From Kurthia sibirica (lineage in GTDB: Bacteria > Bacillota > Bacilli > Bacillales_A > Planococcaceae), in the NCBI RefSeq assembly GCF_003143975.1, contig NZ_QFVR01000025.1, positions 1 through 49,691 on the forward strand: DNA of 49,691 nucleotides. The letters are read 5' to 3'. This document shows positions 37,515 to 46,271 of this stretch, piece after piece. Below the pieces are notes generated by a model. That model made no database searches and was not told the origin of the DNA. It worked only from the letters and a program-made list of their open reading frames with translations. The position numbers were made by a program, and so were the translations under genes. Every line of letters begins with the position of its first letter. Position 1 is the stretch's first letter.

Positions 37515-38644
37515 TTTTTTCGAGCCACCTTTTCATAAATCGCTTCATATTCTTCGACAATTTTAGTCGAACGAAAGCGTTGTTTTACACTGCGGATTGC
37601 TGCTTCTCTGAAAGATTGTAGCTTTTCTTCATCTTTGAAAAGTTCAATCGCATAGGTCGCCGCTGCATCAGTATCGCCGACTTCTACGATGTAACCATTT
37701 TCACCCGCGATAATAACTTCTGGTATACCGCCAATATTTGTACCAATACCAGGTACACCACAAGCCATCGCTTCGAGTAACACGAGACCAAATGCTTCTT
37801 TTTCAGACATAAGAAACTTCAAATCAGCCATAGCATAAAGCTCAGCAAGATTTTCTTGCTTCCCTAAAAATAATATATCATCGGCATATGGCGTTGCTTT
37901 TGCTTGTTGCATCGCATCATGCTTATCAGGTCCATCGCCAATTAATAGTAGTTTAGACGGAATAGCTTTGCGCACCTTTACAAATGTTTCAATAATATCA
38001 GGAACATGTTTTACTTTTCTGAAATTCGATACATGGACCATTACTTTTTCATCTTCAGTAATAGAGAAAGCTTGACGTAACGCTTGACCATCTCTCGGAT
38101 AATACTCTCTTTCATCGACAAAATTATGGACAGTTTCAATATCCTTATTCGGATGGATCAAGTCGATCGTCTGCTCGCGTAAAGAATTGGATACAGCCGT
38201 GACAACATCGGATTTATCGATACCATATTTAATGGCTGTCGTTAATAGCGAATCATCACCTAACACTGTGATATCCGTACCGTGTAACGTCGTAACAATT
38301 CCAACATCTTCGCCAGACATATCGCGACCTAATGCAGCGCAAACCGCATGTGGTATTGCATAATGAACATGAAGTAAATCCAGATGTTCATCACGAATCA
38401 CATCTGCCATGCGACTTGCTAATGCAATATCGTATGGCGGGTATTGAAATACCGAATAATTATTGACTTCCACTTCATGAAAAAATATATTTGGATACAC
38501 TTTATTTAATCGAAAAGGCATGCTTGATGTGATGAAATGAATTTCATGTCCGCGTTCAGCAAGCATTTTACCCAACTCAGTTGCCATGACACCAGAGCCT
38601 CCGACTGTAGGGTAGCAAGTAATGCCTATTTTTAATTTTCTCAT
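37511..38644 (-). CDS. bshA: Bacillithiol biosynthesis glycosyltransferase BshA
   Basis: A GT4 glycosyltransferase that couples GlcNAc to L-malate, the first step of bacillithiol synthesis. It is 377 residues and begins MRKLKIGITCYPTVGGSGV, almost as in B. subtilis. The GT-B C-terminal half carries SEKEAFGLVLLEAMACGVP, the donor-binding EX7E-type motif. The ATG at 38644 has AGAGGAAG about ten bases upstream, while the ATG at 38665 overlaps the mgsA stop and would put that binding site inside the gene. The deacetylase bshB1, which sits between mgsA and bshA in B. subtilis, is absent here. Confidence 0.95.
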   Translation of the reverse strand: MRKLKIGITCYPTVGGSGVMATELGKMLAERGHEIHFITSSMPFRLNKVYPNIFFHEVEVNNYSVFQYPPYDIALASRMADVIRDEHLDLLHVHYAIPHAVCAALGRDMSGEDVGIVTTLHGTDITVLGDDSLLTTAIKYGIDKSDVVTAVSNSLREQTIDLIHPNKDIETVHNFVDEREYYPRDGQALRQAFSITEDEKVMVHVSNFRKVKHVPDIIETFVKVRKAIPSKLLLIGDGPDKHDAMQQAKATPYADDILFLGKQENLAELYAMADLKFLMSEKEAFGLVLLEAMACGVPGIGTNIGGIPEVIIAGENGYIVEVGDTDAAATYAIELFKDEEKLQSFREAAIRSVKQRFRSTKIVEEYEAIYEKVARKK

Positions 38645-38661
38645 CTGCTGAAAACTTCCTC

Positions 38662-39069
38662 TCATTTGCCTCGTCGTTGTGCTAATAATCTAAAATCAAT
38701 AAAACCATGCTCTAGACCCTTTAATAATACTTCTGCCGTACCCATATTTGTCGCTAATGGAATTTGATAGACATCACTTAATCGCATTAAAGCTGAAATA
38801 TCGGGTTCATGTGGCTGTGCGGTTAATGGATCTCGGAAAAAAATCACCATATCCATATTATTTTCTGCAATCATCGCACCTATTTGTTGGTCTCCACCTA
38901 GGGGACCAGAACGAAATCGAGAAATTTCCAAACCTGTCGCATCCATGATTCTTTGACCTGTTGTACCCGTTGCAAATAACTCATGTTGTTGTAATATATG
39001 CTTGTATGCAATTGAAAAAGTGACGAGATCGTCCTTTTTTTTATCATGTGCGATTAATGCAATTTTCAT
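38662..39069 (-). CDS. mgsA: Methylglyoxal synthase
   Basis: A 135-residue enzyme converting dihydroxyacetone phosphate to methylglyoxal. Motifs present: [12 protein letters not shown], the phosphate-binding [17 protein letters not shown] with the catalytic aspartate, and [15 protein letters not shown]. Length is typical. It lies between dapB and bshA in a compact operon. Confidence 0.95.
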   Translation of the reverse strand: MKIALIAHDKKKDDLVTFSIAYKHILQQHELFATGTTGQRIMDATGLEISRFRSGPLGGDQQIGAMIAENNMDMVIFFRDPLTAQPHEPDISALMRLSDVYQIPLATNMGTAEVLLKGLEHGFIDFRLLAQRRGK

Positions 39070-39081
39070 CCAATTCTCTCC

Positions 39082-39876
39082 TTAAAGTATGTTCTCTAAT
39101 CCGTAAACAAGTTCTTCCATATCAACAACCTTCTCAACACATAATTTGACACCTGACATGAATGATCCTCGATTATATGAATCATGGCGAATTGTCAGCA
39201 TTTGCCCCTCACCGCCAAATAGTACTTCCTGATGTGCAACTAAGCCCTGTAGTCGAACACTATGAATACGCATACCATCAAAGTCTGCGCCACGTGCTCC
39301 CGCAAGCGTTTCCTTTTCATCTGGATGTCCTTGTTTATGACTCGGGCGATTTTCTTGAATAAGCTGTGCTGTTTTTAATGCCGTTCCTGATGGCGCATCT
39401 AATTTTTGATCGTGATGTAATTCAATAATTTCAACATCTGGCATGTACTGGGCAGCCATTGCGGCAAATTTCATCATCAAAACGGCTCCTACTGCAAAGT
39501 TAGGGGCAATGATGGCTCCAATTCTATGCTCTTTTGCATAGTTTGTCAGTTCAAGCAACTGTTCATCGGTAAAACCTGTCGTACCAATTACTGGACGTAC
39601 GCCGTATTCCAATGATAATTTCGTATGTTTGTACACCGTCTCTGGCGTCGTTAAATCGATAATTACATGTGGTGTCGTTGCTTCAAATAATGTTTTTAAA
39701 TCTGTAAAAACAGCAACATTATATGTAGTTGGAAATAGCTCGTAGTCCGCTAAATTGCGCGCAATTTCACGGTGGTCTAATACTGCTACCAATTCCATTT
39801 TGTCATGTTTCATAATTGTATGTACGGCTTCTTGCCCCATTCTACCTCTTGGTCCAGCAATCGCTACTTTAATCAT
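39082..39876 (-). CDS. dapB: 4-hydroxy-tetrahydrodipicolinate reductase
   Basis: A 264-residue NAD(P)H-dependent enzyme of the lysine and diaminopimelate pathway. The Rossmann loop reads GPRGRMGQEAV at 8-18, and the substrate site is ELHHDQKLDAPSGTAL with catalytic histidines and lysine. A stop/start spacing of one base links it to the upstream MazG-like gene. Confidence 0.96.
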   Translation of the reverse strand: MIKVAIAGPRGRMGQEAVHTIMKHDKMELVAVLDHREIARNLADYELFPTTYNVAVFTDLKTLFEATTPHVIIDLTTPETVYKHTKLSLEYGVRPVIGTTGFTDEQLLELTNYAKEHRIGAIIAPNFAVGAVLMMKFAAMAAQYMPDVEIIELHHDQKLDAPSGTALKTAQLIQENRPSHKQGHPDEKETLAGARGADFDGMRIHSVRLQGLVAHQEVLFGGEGQMLTIRHDSYNRGSFMSGVKLCVEKVVDMEELVYGLENIL

Positions 39877-40212
39877 TTATTGCTCCTCCTTTTTAGTCCA
39901 ACGATGTTGATCGCGTGTTTCAAATTTATGCATAACAGTTTCCAATGCTTTGTTCATAGAAATCCCTTGCGCATTTGCAAAACAGATGGCAACGAACAAA
40001 AAATCTCCAAATTCTTCTTCCAATGATTTGATGGCTTCCGTCGGTTTTTTCTTTTTCATACCGTAAACATTTTGAACTTCTCGTGATAGCTCGCCCAGTT
40101 CTTCTGTCAAGCGCGCAAGTAGTTCAAATGGTGGGAAATAACCTTCTTTAAATTGACCAATATACTGATCTACTCTTTCTTGCATGTGAGTCATCGTTAC
40201 TTCATCTTCCAT
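39877..40212 (-). CDS. ypjD: MazG-like nucleotide pyrophosphohydrolase (YpjD family)
   Basis: A 111-residue all-alpha protein with the MazG metal-binding pattern EELGELSRE near 39-47 and EEEFGD near 65-70. Family members hydrolyse nucleoside triphosphates, probably cleaning the nucleotide pool; the substrate here is not known. GAGGGGGATG precedes the ATG. It is first in the operon running to birA, as ypjD is in B. subtilis. Confidence 0.88.
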   Translation of the reverse strand: MEDEVTMTHMQERVDQYIGQFKEGYFPPFELLARLTEELGELSREVQNVYGMKKKKPTEAIKSLEEEFGDFLFVAICFANAQGISMNKALETVMHKFETRDQHRWTKKEEQ

Positions 40213-40390
40213 TTTCTACATCCCCCTCTGGCAAAATGACTTATGAACATGATAATATGATTCTATGGGCGAATTTTATTAGCTGTCATTTTACCGAACA
40301 ATATTCTATTACCCATTATACATTATGCGAAAAAATAGTAACGTTATAAAACACTAGTTTTAGCATTTTCATTTTAAGGGAGGTCTATAT

Positions 40391-41260
40391 TTGCGTTTAA
40401 TCAAATTGAAAAATACGCTCTTCATTTTACTAGGTACTGCTATATTTAGTTTTGGCCTAGTCAATTTCAACCTAGAAAATAAGCTGGGTGAAGGCGGTAT
40501 TACAGGTATTACACTTATTTTATACTTCATGTTCAAATGGGACCCTGCTCTTATGAATCTAATACTCAATATTCCGATGTTCATCATCGGTTGGACGATA
40601 CTTGGCAGACGTGCTTTTGCCTACACCGTCATCGGGACACTCGGTGTTTCCTTTTTTTTGAAAGTGTTCCAAATATTAAATCTCCATATTGAGTTGCATG
40701 ATGATTTATTACTTGTCGCACTGTTCGCCGGTGTTTTCTTAGGAGGAGGACTTGGTATTGTCTTCCGTTATGGCGGTACGACGGGCGGTTCTGATATCAT
40801 TGCTCGACTCGCCGATAAGTACTTTGGCTGGAATATGGGGAAAACGATGTTCCTACTAGATGCCATTGTACTCATCGTATCCTTCCTTACTTTCCTCGAT
40901 GCTCGTTCGACAATGTATACACTCGTCGCGGTATTCATTGCTGCTCGTGTGATCGACTTTGTCCAAGAAGGTGCCTATGCTGCACGTGGCGCGATGATTG
41001 TTTCTGACCATTATGAACAAATCGCAGCCAAAATCACGACCCAAATGGACCGTGGCGTCACTTATTTACACGGGGAAGGCTTTTATAAAAAAGAAGAACG
41101 TAAAGTTATTTACTGCGTCGTTTCTAAAAATGAACTTTTCAAACTAAAAAGTTTAATCCATTCTGTTGACCCACACGCATTTGTCTCCATATCCGAAGTA
41201 CATGATGTGACAGGTGAAGGCTTTACACTCGACGACAAAAAACAACCGATTGATCGCTAG
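40391..41260 (+). CDS. YitT-family membrane protein with DUF2179 domain
   Basis: A 289-residue protein with five or six membrane segments (about 8-190) and a C-terminal cytoplasmic DUF2179 domain (YCVVSKNELFKLKSLIHSVD, then EVHDVTGEGFTL). The GGGLGIVFRYGGTTGGSDI segment is typical of the family. Its position beside ypjD suggests the B. subtilis YpjC counterpart. The transport substrate is unknown. The start is TTG at 40391, seven bases after GGGAGG. It diverges from the dapB-birA operon. Confidence 0.88.
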   Translation: MRLIKLKNTLFILLGTAIFSFGLVNFNLENKLGEGGITGITLILYFMFKWDPALMNLILNIPMFIIGWTILGRRAFAYTVIGTLGVSFFLKVFQILNLHIELHDDLLLVALFAGVFLGGGLGIVFRYGGTTGGSDIIARLADKYFGWNMGKTMFLLDAIVLIVSFLTFLDARSTMYTLVAVFIAARVIDFVQEGAYAARGAMIVSDHYEQIAAKITTQMDRGVTYLHGEGFYKKEERKVIYCVVSKNELFKLKSLIHSVDPHAFVSISEVHDVTGEGFTLDDKKQPIDR

Positions 41261-41270
41261 ATATATCAAC

Positions 41271-41310
41271 AAATGCGCGCACAGTAAACATACTGTACGC
41301 GCATTTTTTT
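41271..41310. terminator. Bidirectional terminator between the YitT and acyl-CoA synthetase genes
   Basis: AAATGCGCG (41271-41279) pairs with CGCGCATTT (41298-41306), with an inner ACAGTA/TACTGT stem, followed by seven T. Confidence 0.88.
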
Positions 41311-42883
41311 ACTTCTGTGATACTTTAAATGTATGTTTAAGAATTTTACCTGAGGCACTCATTGGCATACGATCTAAAAATTCATAGTTTGTTGGGATTT
41401 TGAATTTCGCTAAACTTTCAGTACAAAAAGCAGTCAACTCTTCCTCTGTTGCTGTTGTGCCAGGAGCCATTACAATAAATGCTTTGACACTTTCTCCAAA
41501 TAGCTCATCTGGTTGACCGATAACGGCCGCAGCATGAACATTCGGATATTTGCGTAGTGTATCCTCTACTTCAATCGAGTAGACATTCTCACCACCGCGA
41601 ATTATCATATCCTTTTTACGATCGAGAATAGCTACATAACCCTCCTGATCAACTGTCCCGATATCTCCCGAGCACCAATAACCATCTTTAAAGCCATATT
41701 CATTCGCTTCATCATTATTCCAATATGCTGGAATAATTGTTGGCCCACGCAGATATACCTCACCAATTTCACCAGTAGCTACTTCCTCACCACGTCCATC
41801 GACAATTTTTAAATCGATAGTATCAAATGGTATACCAACCGTAATTGCTTGCGCATCTTCATAACTCATCGGCAAAATCGTGGCAGCTGAAGTCGTTTCT
41901 GTTGCACCATATGAATTATGTAAATTGGATGTTGGAAAAGCCGTTTTCAATAAATCGTATGTATTACGATAGGTCGGTGCCCCACCATAACCAACTGTTA
42001 TGACACAATCAAAATTGCTCTCTTTAAAACGTTGGGTTGTAGCTAACATGCTGTAAATTGTTGGGATATTCGTCAGATTTGTCACTTTATGATTTAAAAT
42101 CAAATCTAAATAAGCATCATTTTGATACTGTCTCATCGAATAGATTGTACCCGCATTATAAATTGTCGATAATACCTGTGAAACCAAACCCGTAATATGG
42201 AACATGGGTACCGCCACAATTGACGACATAAAACTCACCTTTCGGAAGCGTCCATCCAATCCCATAATGACATGAATCGTATTTACATGTGCAACAAGGG
42301 CTCCTTTAGGTAAACCTGTCGTTCCAGATGTATACATAAGAAATAATGGATCTTCTTCTGCAATAATTGTCGTGAAATAAACAAGGGTATCCGATTGAGA
42401 TTGAATCGCCGAAAATGGTATTGAATCATCTGTTGTTTCATCACCAACAACAATCAGATTAGGTACAATTTGACGGTCTACTTTTTCTACTTGAACATCA
42501 TCACAAATAATGACTCTTGGCATCGAATCTTTCAACTGATAGGTAATTTCAGGTTTCGTTAGACGCGTATTTAAAGGCACCATGACCGCACCTAGTCTTG
42601 AGCAAGCTAACATCGTAATAATAAATTCCACATCATTGGCTAAAATTGCCGCAACTCGCTGGCCTTTTCGGATGTCAAAATCAATATAGAGCAAATTGGC
42701 AAGTTGATTGGATTGCAAATTCAATTCGGCGTATGTCAGCGCTGTTTTTTCACTTTGGATTGCGATAATATTTGGTCTTTTCAACAATGCTGCGGCAAAT
42801 ACATCATTTATAGTAGACGGACGATTTTTATATACTTTAACACCAGGTCTTCCAAAGAGCGTAATTTCTTCAATTTCGTGCAT
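41309..42883 (-). CDS. Acyl-CoA synthetase (AMP-dependent, FadD-like)
   Basis: A 524-residue ANL-superfamily enzyme. Motifs: YTSGTTGLPKGALV (P-loop), YGATETTSA, YWCSGDIG, RKKDMIIRGGENVYSIEVE and the C-terminal catalytic lysine in SASGKILKH. It should activate a carboxylic or fatty acid to its CoA ester; chain length cannot be read from sequence. The ATG at 42883 lies about eight bases after GAGAGGGG. It stands alone, with no beta-oxidation genes nearby. Confidence 0.9.
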   Translation of the reverse strand: MHEIEEITLFGRPGVKVYKNRPSTINDVFAAALLKRPNIIAIQSEKTALTYAELNLQSNQLANLLYIDFDIRKGQRVAAILANDVEFIITMLACSRLGAVMVPLNTRLTKPEITYQLKDSMPRVIICDDVQVEKVDRQIVPNLIVVGDETTDDSIPFSAIQSQSDTLVYFTTIIAEEDPLFLMYTSGTTGLPKGALVAHVNTIHVIMGLDGRFRKVSFMSSIVAVPMFHITGLVSQVLSTIYNAGTIYSMRQYQNDAYLDLILNHKVTNLTNIPTIYSMLATTQRFKESNFDCVITVGYGGAPTYRNTYDLLKTAFPTSNLHNSYGATETTSAATILPMSYEDAQAITVGIPFDTIDLKIVDGRGEEVATGEIGEVYLRGPTIIPAYWNNDEANEYGFKDGYWCSGDIGTVDQEGYVAILDRKKDMIIRGGENVYSIEVEDTLRKYPNVHAAAVIGQPDELFGESVKAFIVMAPGTTATEEELTAFCTESLAKFKIPTNYEFLDRMPMSASGKILKHTFKVSQK

Positions 42884-43066
42884 ATTTATTACCCCTCTCA
42901 AACTATTTTTCCCGCGACGTAAACATCAAACATCGTGACTATTTTTGTTAGGGCAAATCGATACAATCATTTTCGAAAAAATGCTACGCCTCCTTTTCAA
43001 CTAGATTCTATTCATTATACAATTTTAAACATTTTTTGTATATATAACCTATTTGAGTGTTTGAAT

Positions 43067-43103
43067 AAAAAAAGATGCTGCCCAAATTTATTGGCAGCAC
43101 CTC
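43067..43103 (-). terminator. Terminator of the HxlR-family gene
   Basis: On the minus strand GGTGCTGCC and GGGCAGCATC pair around AATAAATTT and are followed by seven T. Confidence 0.85.
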
Positions 43104-43106
43104 AGT

Positions 43107-43436
43107 TTATTGATCATTTGATTTACATATTTGCACCCATTTTTGAATGGATAAAATCACTTCACGAAAAGCCAAACCATTATTCGTTAGCTTATACTCT
43201 GTCTTTTTGATTGATTCATCTATAAACGTTTTTTCAATCATATTCGACTCGATTAATTCATTTAAACGTTGTGTCAACAAACGATCTGAAATACCCGCTA
43301 TACGTGCATGTATCTCACTATAACGAAGAGGTCCATCGACCAAGCAATATAATATAGCACCCACCCATTTTTTTCCGATAAACTCTACCGCATGATGATA
43401 ATTTTGACAAATATGGCCTACTTCTTGTTTTTGCAT
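43107..43436 (-). CDS. HxlR-family redox-type transcriptional regulator
   Basis: A 109-residue winged helix protein of the HxlR/MarR-like family (FIGKKWVGAILYCLVDGPLRYSEI, then ISDRLLTQRLNEL as recognition helix). Cysteine 10 sits just before helix one, where YodB and HypR carry their redox-sensing cysteine, and cysteine 104 near the C-terminus matches the second thiol of YodB. It is divergent from a nitroreductase gene, the same pairing as HypR/HypO and YodB/YodC in B. subtilis. AAGTAGGAGGTG precedes the ATG, and an extended -10 (TGCTACAAT) lies upstream. Confidence 0.9.
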   Translation of the reverse strand: MQKQEVGHICQNYHHAVEFIGKKWVGAILYCLVDGPLRYSEIHARIAGISDRLLTQRLNELIESNMIEKTFIDESIKKTEYKLTNNGLAFREVILSIQKWVQICKSNDQ

Positions 43437-43677
43437 TTGGTCACCTCCTACTTATAAATATTGTAGCATAAATCTATAAAATAGTGTTTTAAACCTTTTG
43501 TTCAACTTTTTTTGCTGAATAACAAACAGATCTATTACTTAATAAGCAATATTATAAAATCCATCTTATGCCCCCTATTGAACAATAAAACAGTAGATAA
43601 TTATGCATCTATATTTTTTGAATAGCGTTTATTTATTGATAAATTGCTATTGGAAAATTATGATTCAAACAACTCAT

Positions 43678-43707
43678 TTGACAAATACACCTTACTTAAA
43701 GTAAGAT
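43678..43707 (+). promoter_or_regulatory. Promoter of the nitroreductase gene
   Basis: TTGACA (43678-43683) and TAAGAT (43702-43707) with 18 bases between. The -10 overlaps the adjoining palindrome. Confidence 0.65.
43691..43705. promoter_or_regulatory. Candidate operator for the HxlR regulator
   Basis: CTTACTT-A-AAGTAAG is a perfect seven-base palindrome around one base, covering the spacer and -10 of the nitroreductase promoter. A second, weaker element TACTTTTTAGTA follows at 43707-43718. The position predicts repression. Confidence 0.65.
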
Positions 43708-43747
43708 ACTTTTTAGTAAAACTATATTATTTGGAGGAATTCATCCC

Positions 43748-44377
43748 ATGTCAACAACAACTAAATCAGCAATAATCGAAACAATGTACGCACGTAAATC
43801 TATCCGTAAATATGATCCGGATTTTAAAATCTCTCGTGAAGAGATTTCAGAAATGTTGACTGACGCTATGACAGCTCCTTCTTCATCAAATCAACAACCA
43901 TGGCGCTTCCTTGTCATCACAGATGATGCTGTGAAAAAAGAAATTCGCTCTATGTCATTTAATCAAGAACAATTGGAAACATCGTCTGCAATCATTGCAG
44001 TTTTAGGTGCAACTGATTTTTATAAAAATGCCAAAAAAATTAATGAATTAAGCGTAGCAACTGGGGCAATGTCACCAGAAATCGCTGTAGCTCAAACAGC
44101 TGGTTCAGAAAAATTATACAGTGGTCTTCCTACTGAAATTCTGAAAAATGTTGCATCATTTGATGCTGGTTTAGTATCTATGCAATTGATGTTAATTGCT
44201 AAAGATCGTGGTTTAGACACTGTAGCGATGGGCGGCTTTGATAAACAAGCCTTCGCTGAAAAATTCGAACTTCCTGCAAATGAATTCCCAATTATTTTAT
44301 TGGCAATCGGTAAAGGAATTGGCCCAGATCGTGGCACTGAGCGTCTGTCTGTTGCAGATGTTACAACATTCATCTAA
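43748..44377 (+). CDS. Nitroreductase-family flavoprotein
   Basis: A 209-residue FMN-dependent NAD(P)H oxidoreductase. The N-terminal ARKSIRKYDP (FMN-phosphate site), TAPSSSNQQPWRFLV, the AKDRGLDTVAMGGFD loop and the C-terminal IAIGKG-type end (LLAIGKGIG) are all present. It may reduce quinones, nitroaromatics or related electrophiles. GGAGG stands before the ATG. Probably derepressed through the divergent HxlR-family regulator. Confidence 0.92.
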   Translation: MSTTTKSAIIETMYARKSIRKYDPDFKISREEISEMLTDAMTAPSSSNQQPWRFLVITDDAVKKEIRSMSFNQEQLETSSAIIAVLGATDFYKNAKKINELSVATGAMSPEIAVAQTAGSEKLYSGLPTEILKNVASFDAGLVSMQLMLIAKDRGLDTVAMGGFDKQAFAEKFELPANEFPIILLAIGKGIGPDRGTERLSVADVTTFI

Positions 44378-44393
44378 TCCCCTCATCCCAATT

Positions 44394-44435
44394 AAAAAGA
44401 TGATTTTGGCTATTAAGCCAAAATCATCTTTTTTT
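44394..44435. terminator. Bidirectional terminator after the nitroreductase gene
   Basis: AAAAAGATGATTTTGGC and GCCAAAATCATCTTTTT form a perfect long stem with a short loop. The next gene converges on it. Confidence 0.92.
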
Positions 44436-44447
44436 GAATAAAAATCT

Positions 44448-44972
44448 TTATTTTGTTAAAGCTAATCGAATATGAGCGATATGATGTTCACCATGCCAAG
44501 CATATAATCCAATCGCTTGTTCCACTGTCAATTCGCCATCTACTGCATGTTCATATGTCCGCTTCAATTGTTGCGCTGTTAGATTTTTTAATAGATATAC
44601 CCAGCGATTATGAATCCCCTCAATTATCATCAAAGAACTAGCGATAGGTAAATCATAATCTGCCAACTCTGACCAACCTTGTTCATCATATATTTGAATC
44701 GAGGGTATATACTCTGTTAAAGCTGTTCGGATACGATTATACGCCTGTGAATGACTATCTGCTAAATGATGCACAAGCTGTCGAATCGTCCAACCATCAC
44801 TACGATATGTGCTGCTCAGCTGCTCATCATTTAAATTCACTGTTAGCCTTTTCACTTCATACGGTAACTGCTCAATCGATTCAATCCAATCACTCAGTGT
44901 AGTGGCATCAATCCTCTTCATAATTGTGCCCTTACCAAGTGGATAACGCACCTGTTCATCTACAACTGTCAT
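44448..44972 (-). CDS. YfiT-family bacillithiol transferase (DinB-like)
   Basis: A 174-residue four-helix DinB-superfamily protein closely resembling B. subtilis YfiT: the N-terminal RYPLGK, GWTIRQLVHHLADSH, ALTEYIPSI, YDEQGWSELAD and YAWHGEHHIAHI. The histidines of the second and last motifs form the metal site. YfiT relatives are described as bacillithiol S-transferases that detoxify electrophiles, which fits bshA in the same window. The ATG follows AGGAGG by six bases. Substrate unknown. Confidence 0.85.
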   Translation of the reverse strand: MTVVDEQVRYPLGKGTIMKRIDATTLSDWIESIEQLPYEVKRLTVNLNDEQLSSTYRSDGWTIRQLVHHLADSHSQAYNRIRTALTEYIPSIQIYDEQGWSELADYDLPIASSLMIIEGIHNRWVYLLKNLTAQQLKRTYEHAVDGELTVEQAIGLYAWHGEHHIAHIRLALTK

Positions 44973-45068
44973 CTATATCCTCCTATTTCACCAGCCGATT
45001 TTCATCCATTATATGACAATATTCGGTAATAAGTAAAACTTTAAGCCCTTTTTTCTTCTCGCACACTT

Positions 45069-45420
45069 CTAAATATGCCAAGATTCTTTCTCATTCTGTA
45101 GCATTACTTGTTTGGGATCAATCGCCTGTAAAATCTGACAGTAGATGTTTTTAACGATGGCTAATTTCTTCATTTTTTGTAGAGCCATTTCGACTTTTTC
45201 ACGGATATCCGTCACCGTCTCGCCCGTTATACGTTTCCTTTGATGATTGTATATGAACCGACATAGCTTTCTAAGGCTTCTACTTGATTGATTGATCGAT
45301 ATCATTATTGTATTCATCTTAAGTAACAAGTGCTTCATAGAAATTACTTAGCTCTTGGAATGCTTTGACAAAGTCGATTTGTTCTTCTAATGAAGAATAT
45401 TTATCAACTGCTGATAGATC
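45069..45420 (-). pseudogene. Frameshifted remnant, possibly of a type I restriction R subunit
   Basis: Three short minus-strand pieces in different frames look like one decayed protein: DLSAVDKYSSLEEQIDFVKA and FQELSNFYEALVT (stop at 45319), then a shifted EALESYVGSYTIIKGNV, then the 89-codon frame ending KESWHI. The first two resemble the helical C-terminal region of HsdR proteins, but this is from memory of patterns. No intact start or binding site is present. Calling the 89-codon frame (45069-45338) a gene in its own right would be doubtful. Confidence 0.35.
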
Positions 45421-45610
45421 TTTTTATGCATGTCAGTTCAGTTGTCGAAATATGTTAAGTGGCGGAATTTCAATATTTGTACAAAATTGTATACATGATA
45501 GACAGAAGGAAACGCGTCAAACCATTTTGTAGAACATCTGACGCATTTTCACTAGATTCCCAAACTTTGATTTGGCAACATTTATTTGAACGTCTATTTA
45601 TTTACTGATA

Positions 45611-45639
45611 TTGACAAATCGATTTACCTGTAATAAAAT
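45611..45639 (+). promoter_or_regulatory. Sigma-A promoter directly abutting the ArsR-type gene
   Basis: A perfect TTGACA (45611-45616), 17 bases, then TAAAAT (45634-45639). The expected start at about 45646 is two bases from the ATG at 45648. Confidence 0.75.
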
Positions 45640-45647
45640 ACTTGCAT

Positions 45648-45980
45648 ATGAAACATATTAATAATGGCAACGAGTTACTTTTGTTTTTAGAAGCTTTATC
45701 GAATCCTCATCGATTAAGAATTATTAGCATTTTGTCTAACGGTAAACAATATGTTAGTCAACTTGCTAGAGAACTTGGTATGAGTAGAGCTCTTTTGTAT
45801 TTGCATTTACAAAAGCTTGAAGAGGCAAATCTTGTTTCAAGTGATATGGAGCTACTGGAAAGTGGTAAAGCTGCGAAATACTATAGACTGAATTCCTTTG
45901 ATTTGCAGCTTAATGAGGAACTTATTTCGAGGTTAGAAACAACACTGACTTTTAAAAAAAATAAAAAGATGGAGGATTAA
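45648..45980 (+). CDS. ArsR-type winged helix transcriptional regulator
   Basis: A 110-residue DNA-binding protein with the ArsR fold: LEALSNPHRLRIISILSNGK, then the helix-turn-helix VSQLARELGMSRALLYLHLQKLEEANLV and a wing ending GKAAKYYRLNSFDLQL. No metal-binding cysteine pair is present, so it is not a typical metal sensor. There is no ribosome binding site before the ATG, and the consensus promoter places the transcript start almost at the ATG, so a leaderless mRNA is likely. A small membrane protein gene follows after four bases. Confidence 0.88.
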   Translation: MKHINNGNELLLFLEALSNPHRLRIISILSNGKQYVSQLARELGMSRALLYLHLQKLEEANLVSSDMELLESGKAAKYYRLNSFDLQLNEELISRLETTLTFKKNKKMED

Positions 45981-45984
45981 AGCA

Positions 45985-46227
45985 ATGTCTAATGGCACTA
46001 CAAGTATAAATATAGGAGATATAGTGGCAACAATCGTTATGTTAGGATTTATAGTAGCTGTAATTATTTTTATAGTTTCTATTTATAAAACATATAAGAA
46101 AAATGTAAGGCATGTAGAGGAACGACTACATGTTGAAAAACAACAAACATTTAATCTACAAAAACAAGTGGACGAATTAAATGACCGCATAGGAAAAATC
46201 GAAAAATTATTAAAAGAAGTAGATTAA
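45985..46227 (+). CDS. Small membrane protein with coiled-coil tail (DUF4083-like)
   Basis: An 80-residue protein: one membrane segment (about 11-35, GDIVATIVMLGFIVAVIIFI), then a basic stretch and a cytoplasmic coiled coil (about 42-79, heptads VEERLHVEKQQTFNLQKQ and VDELNDRIGKIEKLLKEV). It resembles the DUF4083 small membrane proteins of Bacillus that follow an ArsR-type gene. Function unknown; the pairing suggests that it is regulated by, or senses for, the upstream protein. GGAGG lies upstream of the ATG. Confidence 0.75.
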   Translation: MSNGTTSINIGDIVATIVMLGFIVAVIIFIVSIYKTYKKNVRHVEERLHVEKQQTFNLQKQVDELNDRIGKIEKLLKEVD

Positions 46228-46271
46228 TAGTCAAGAAAAGCCTTTATACGCAACTAATTGGAGGGGTCAGG

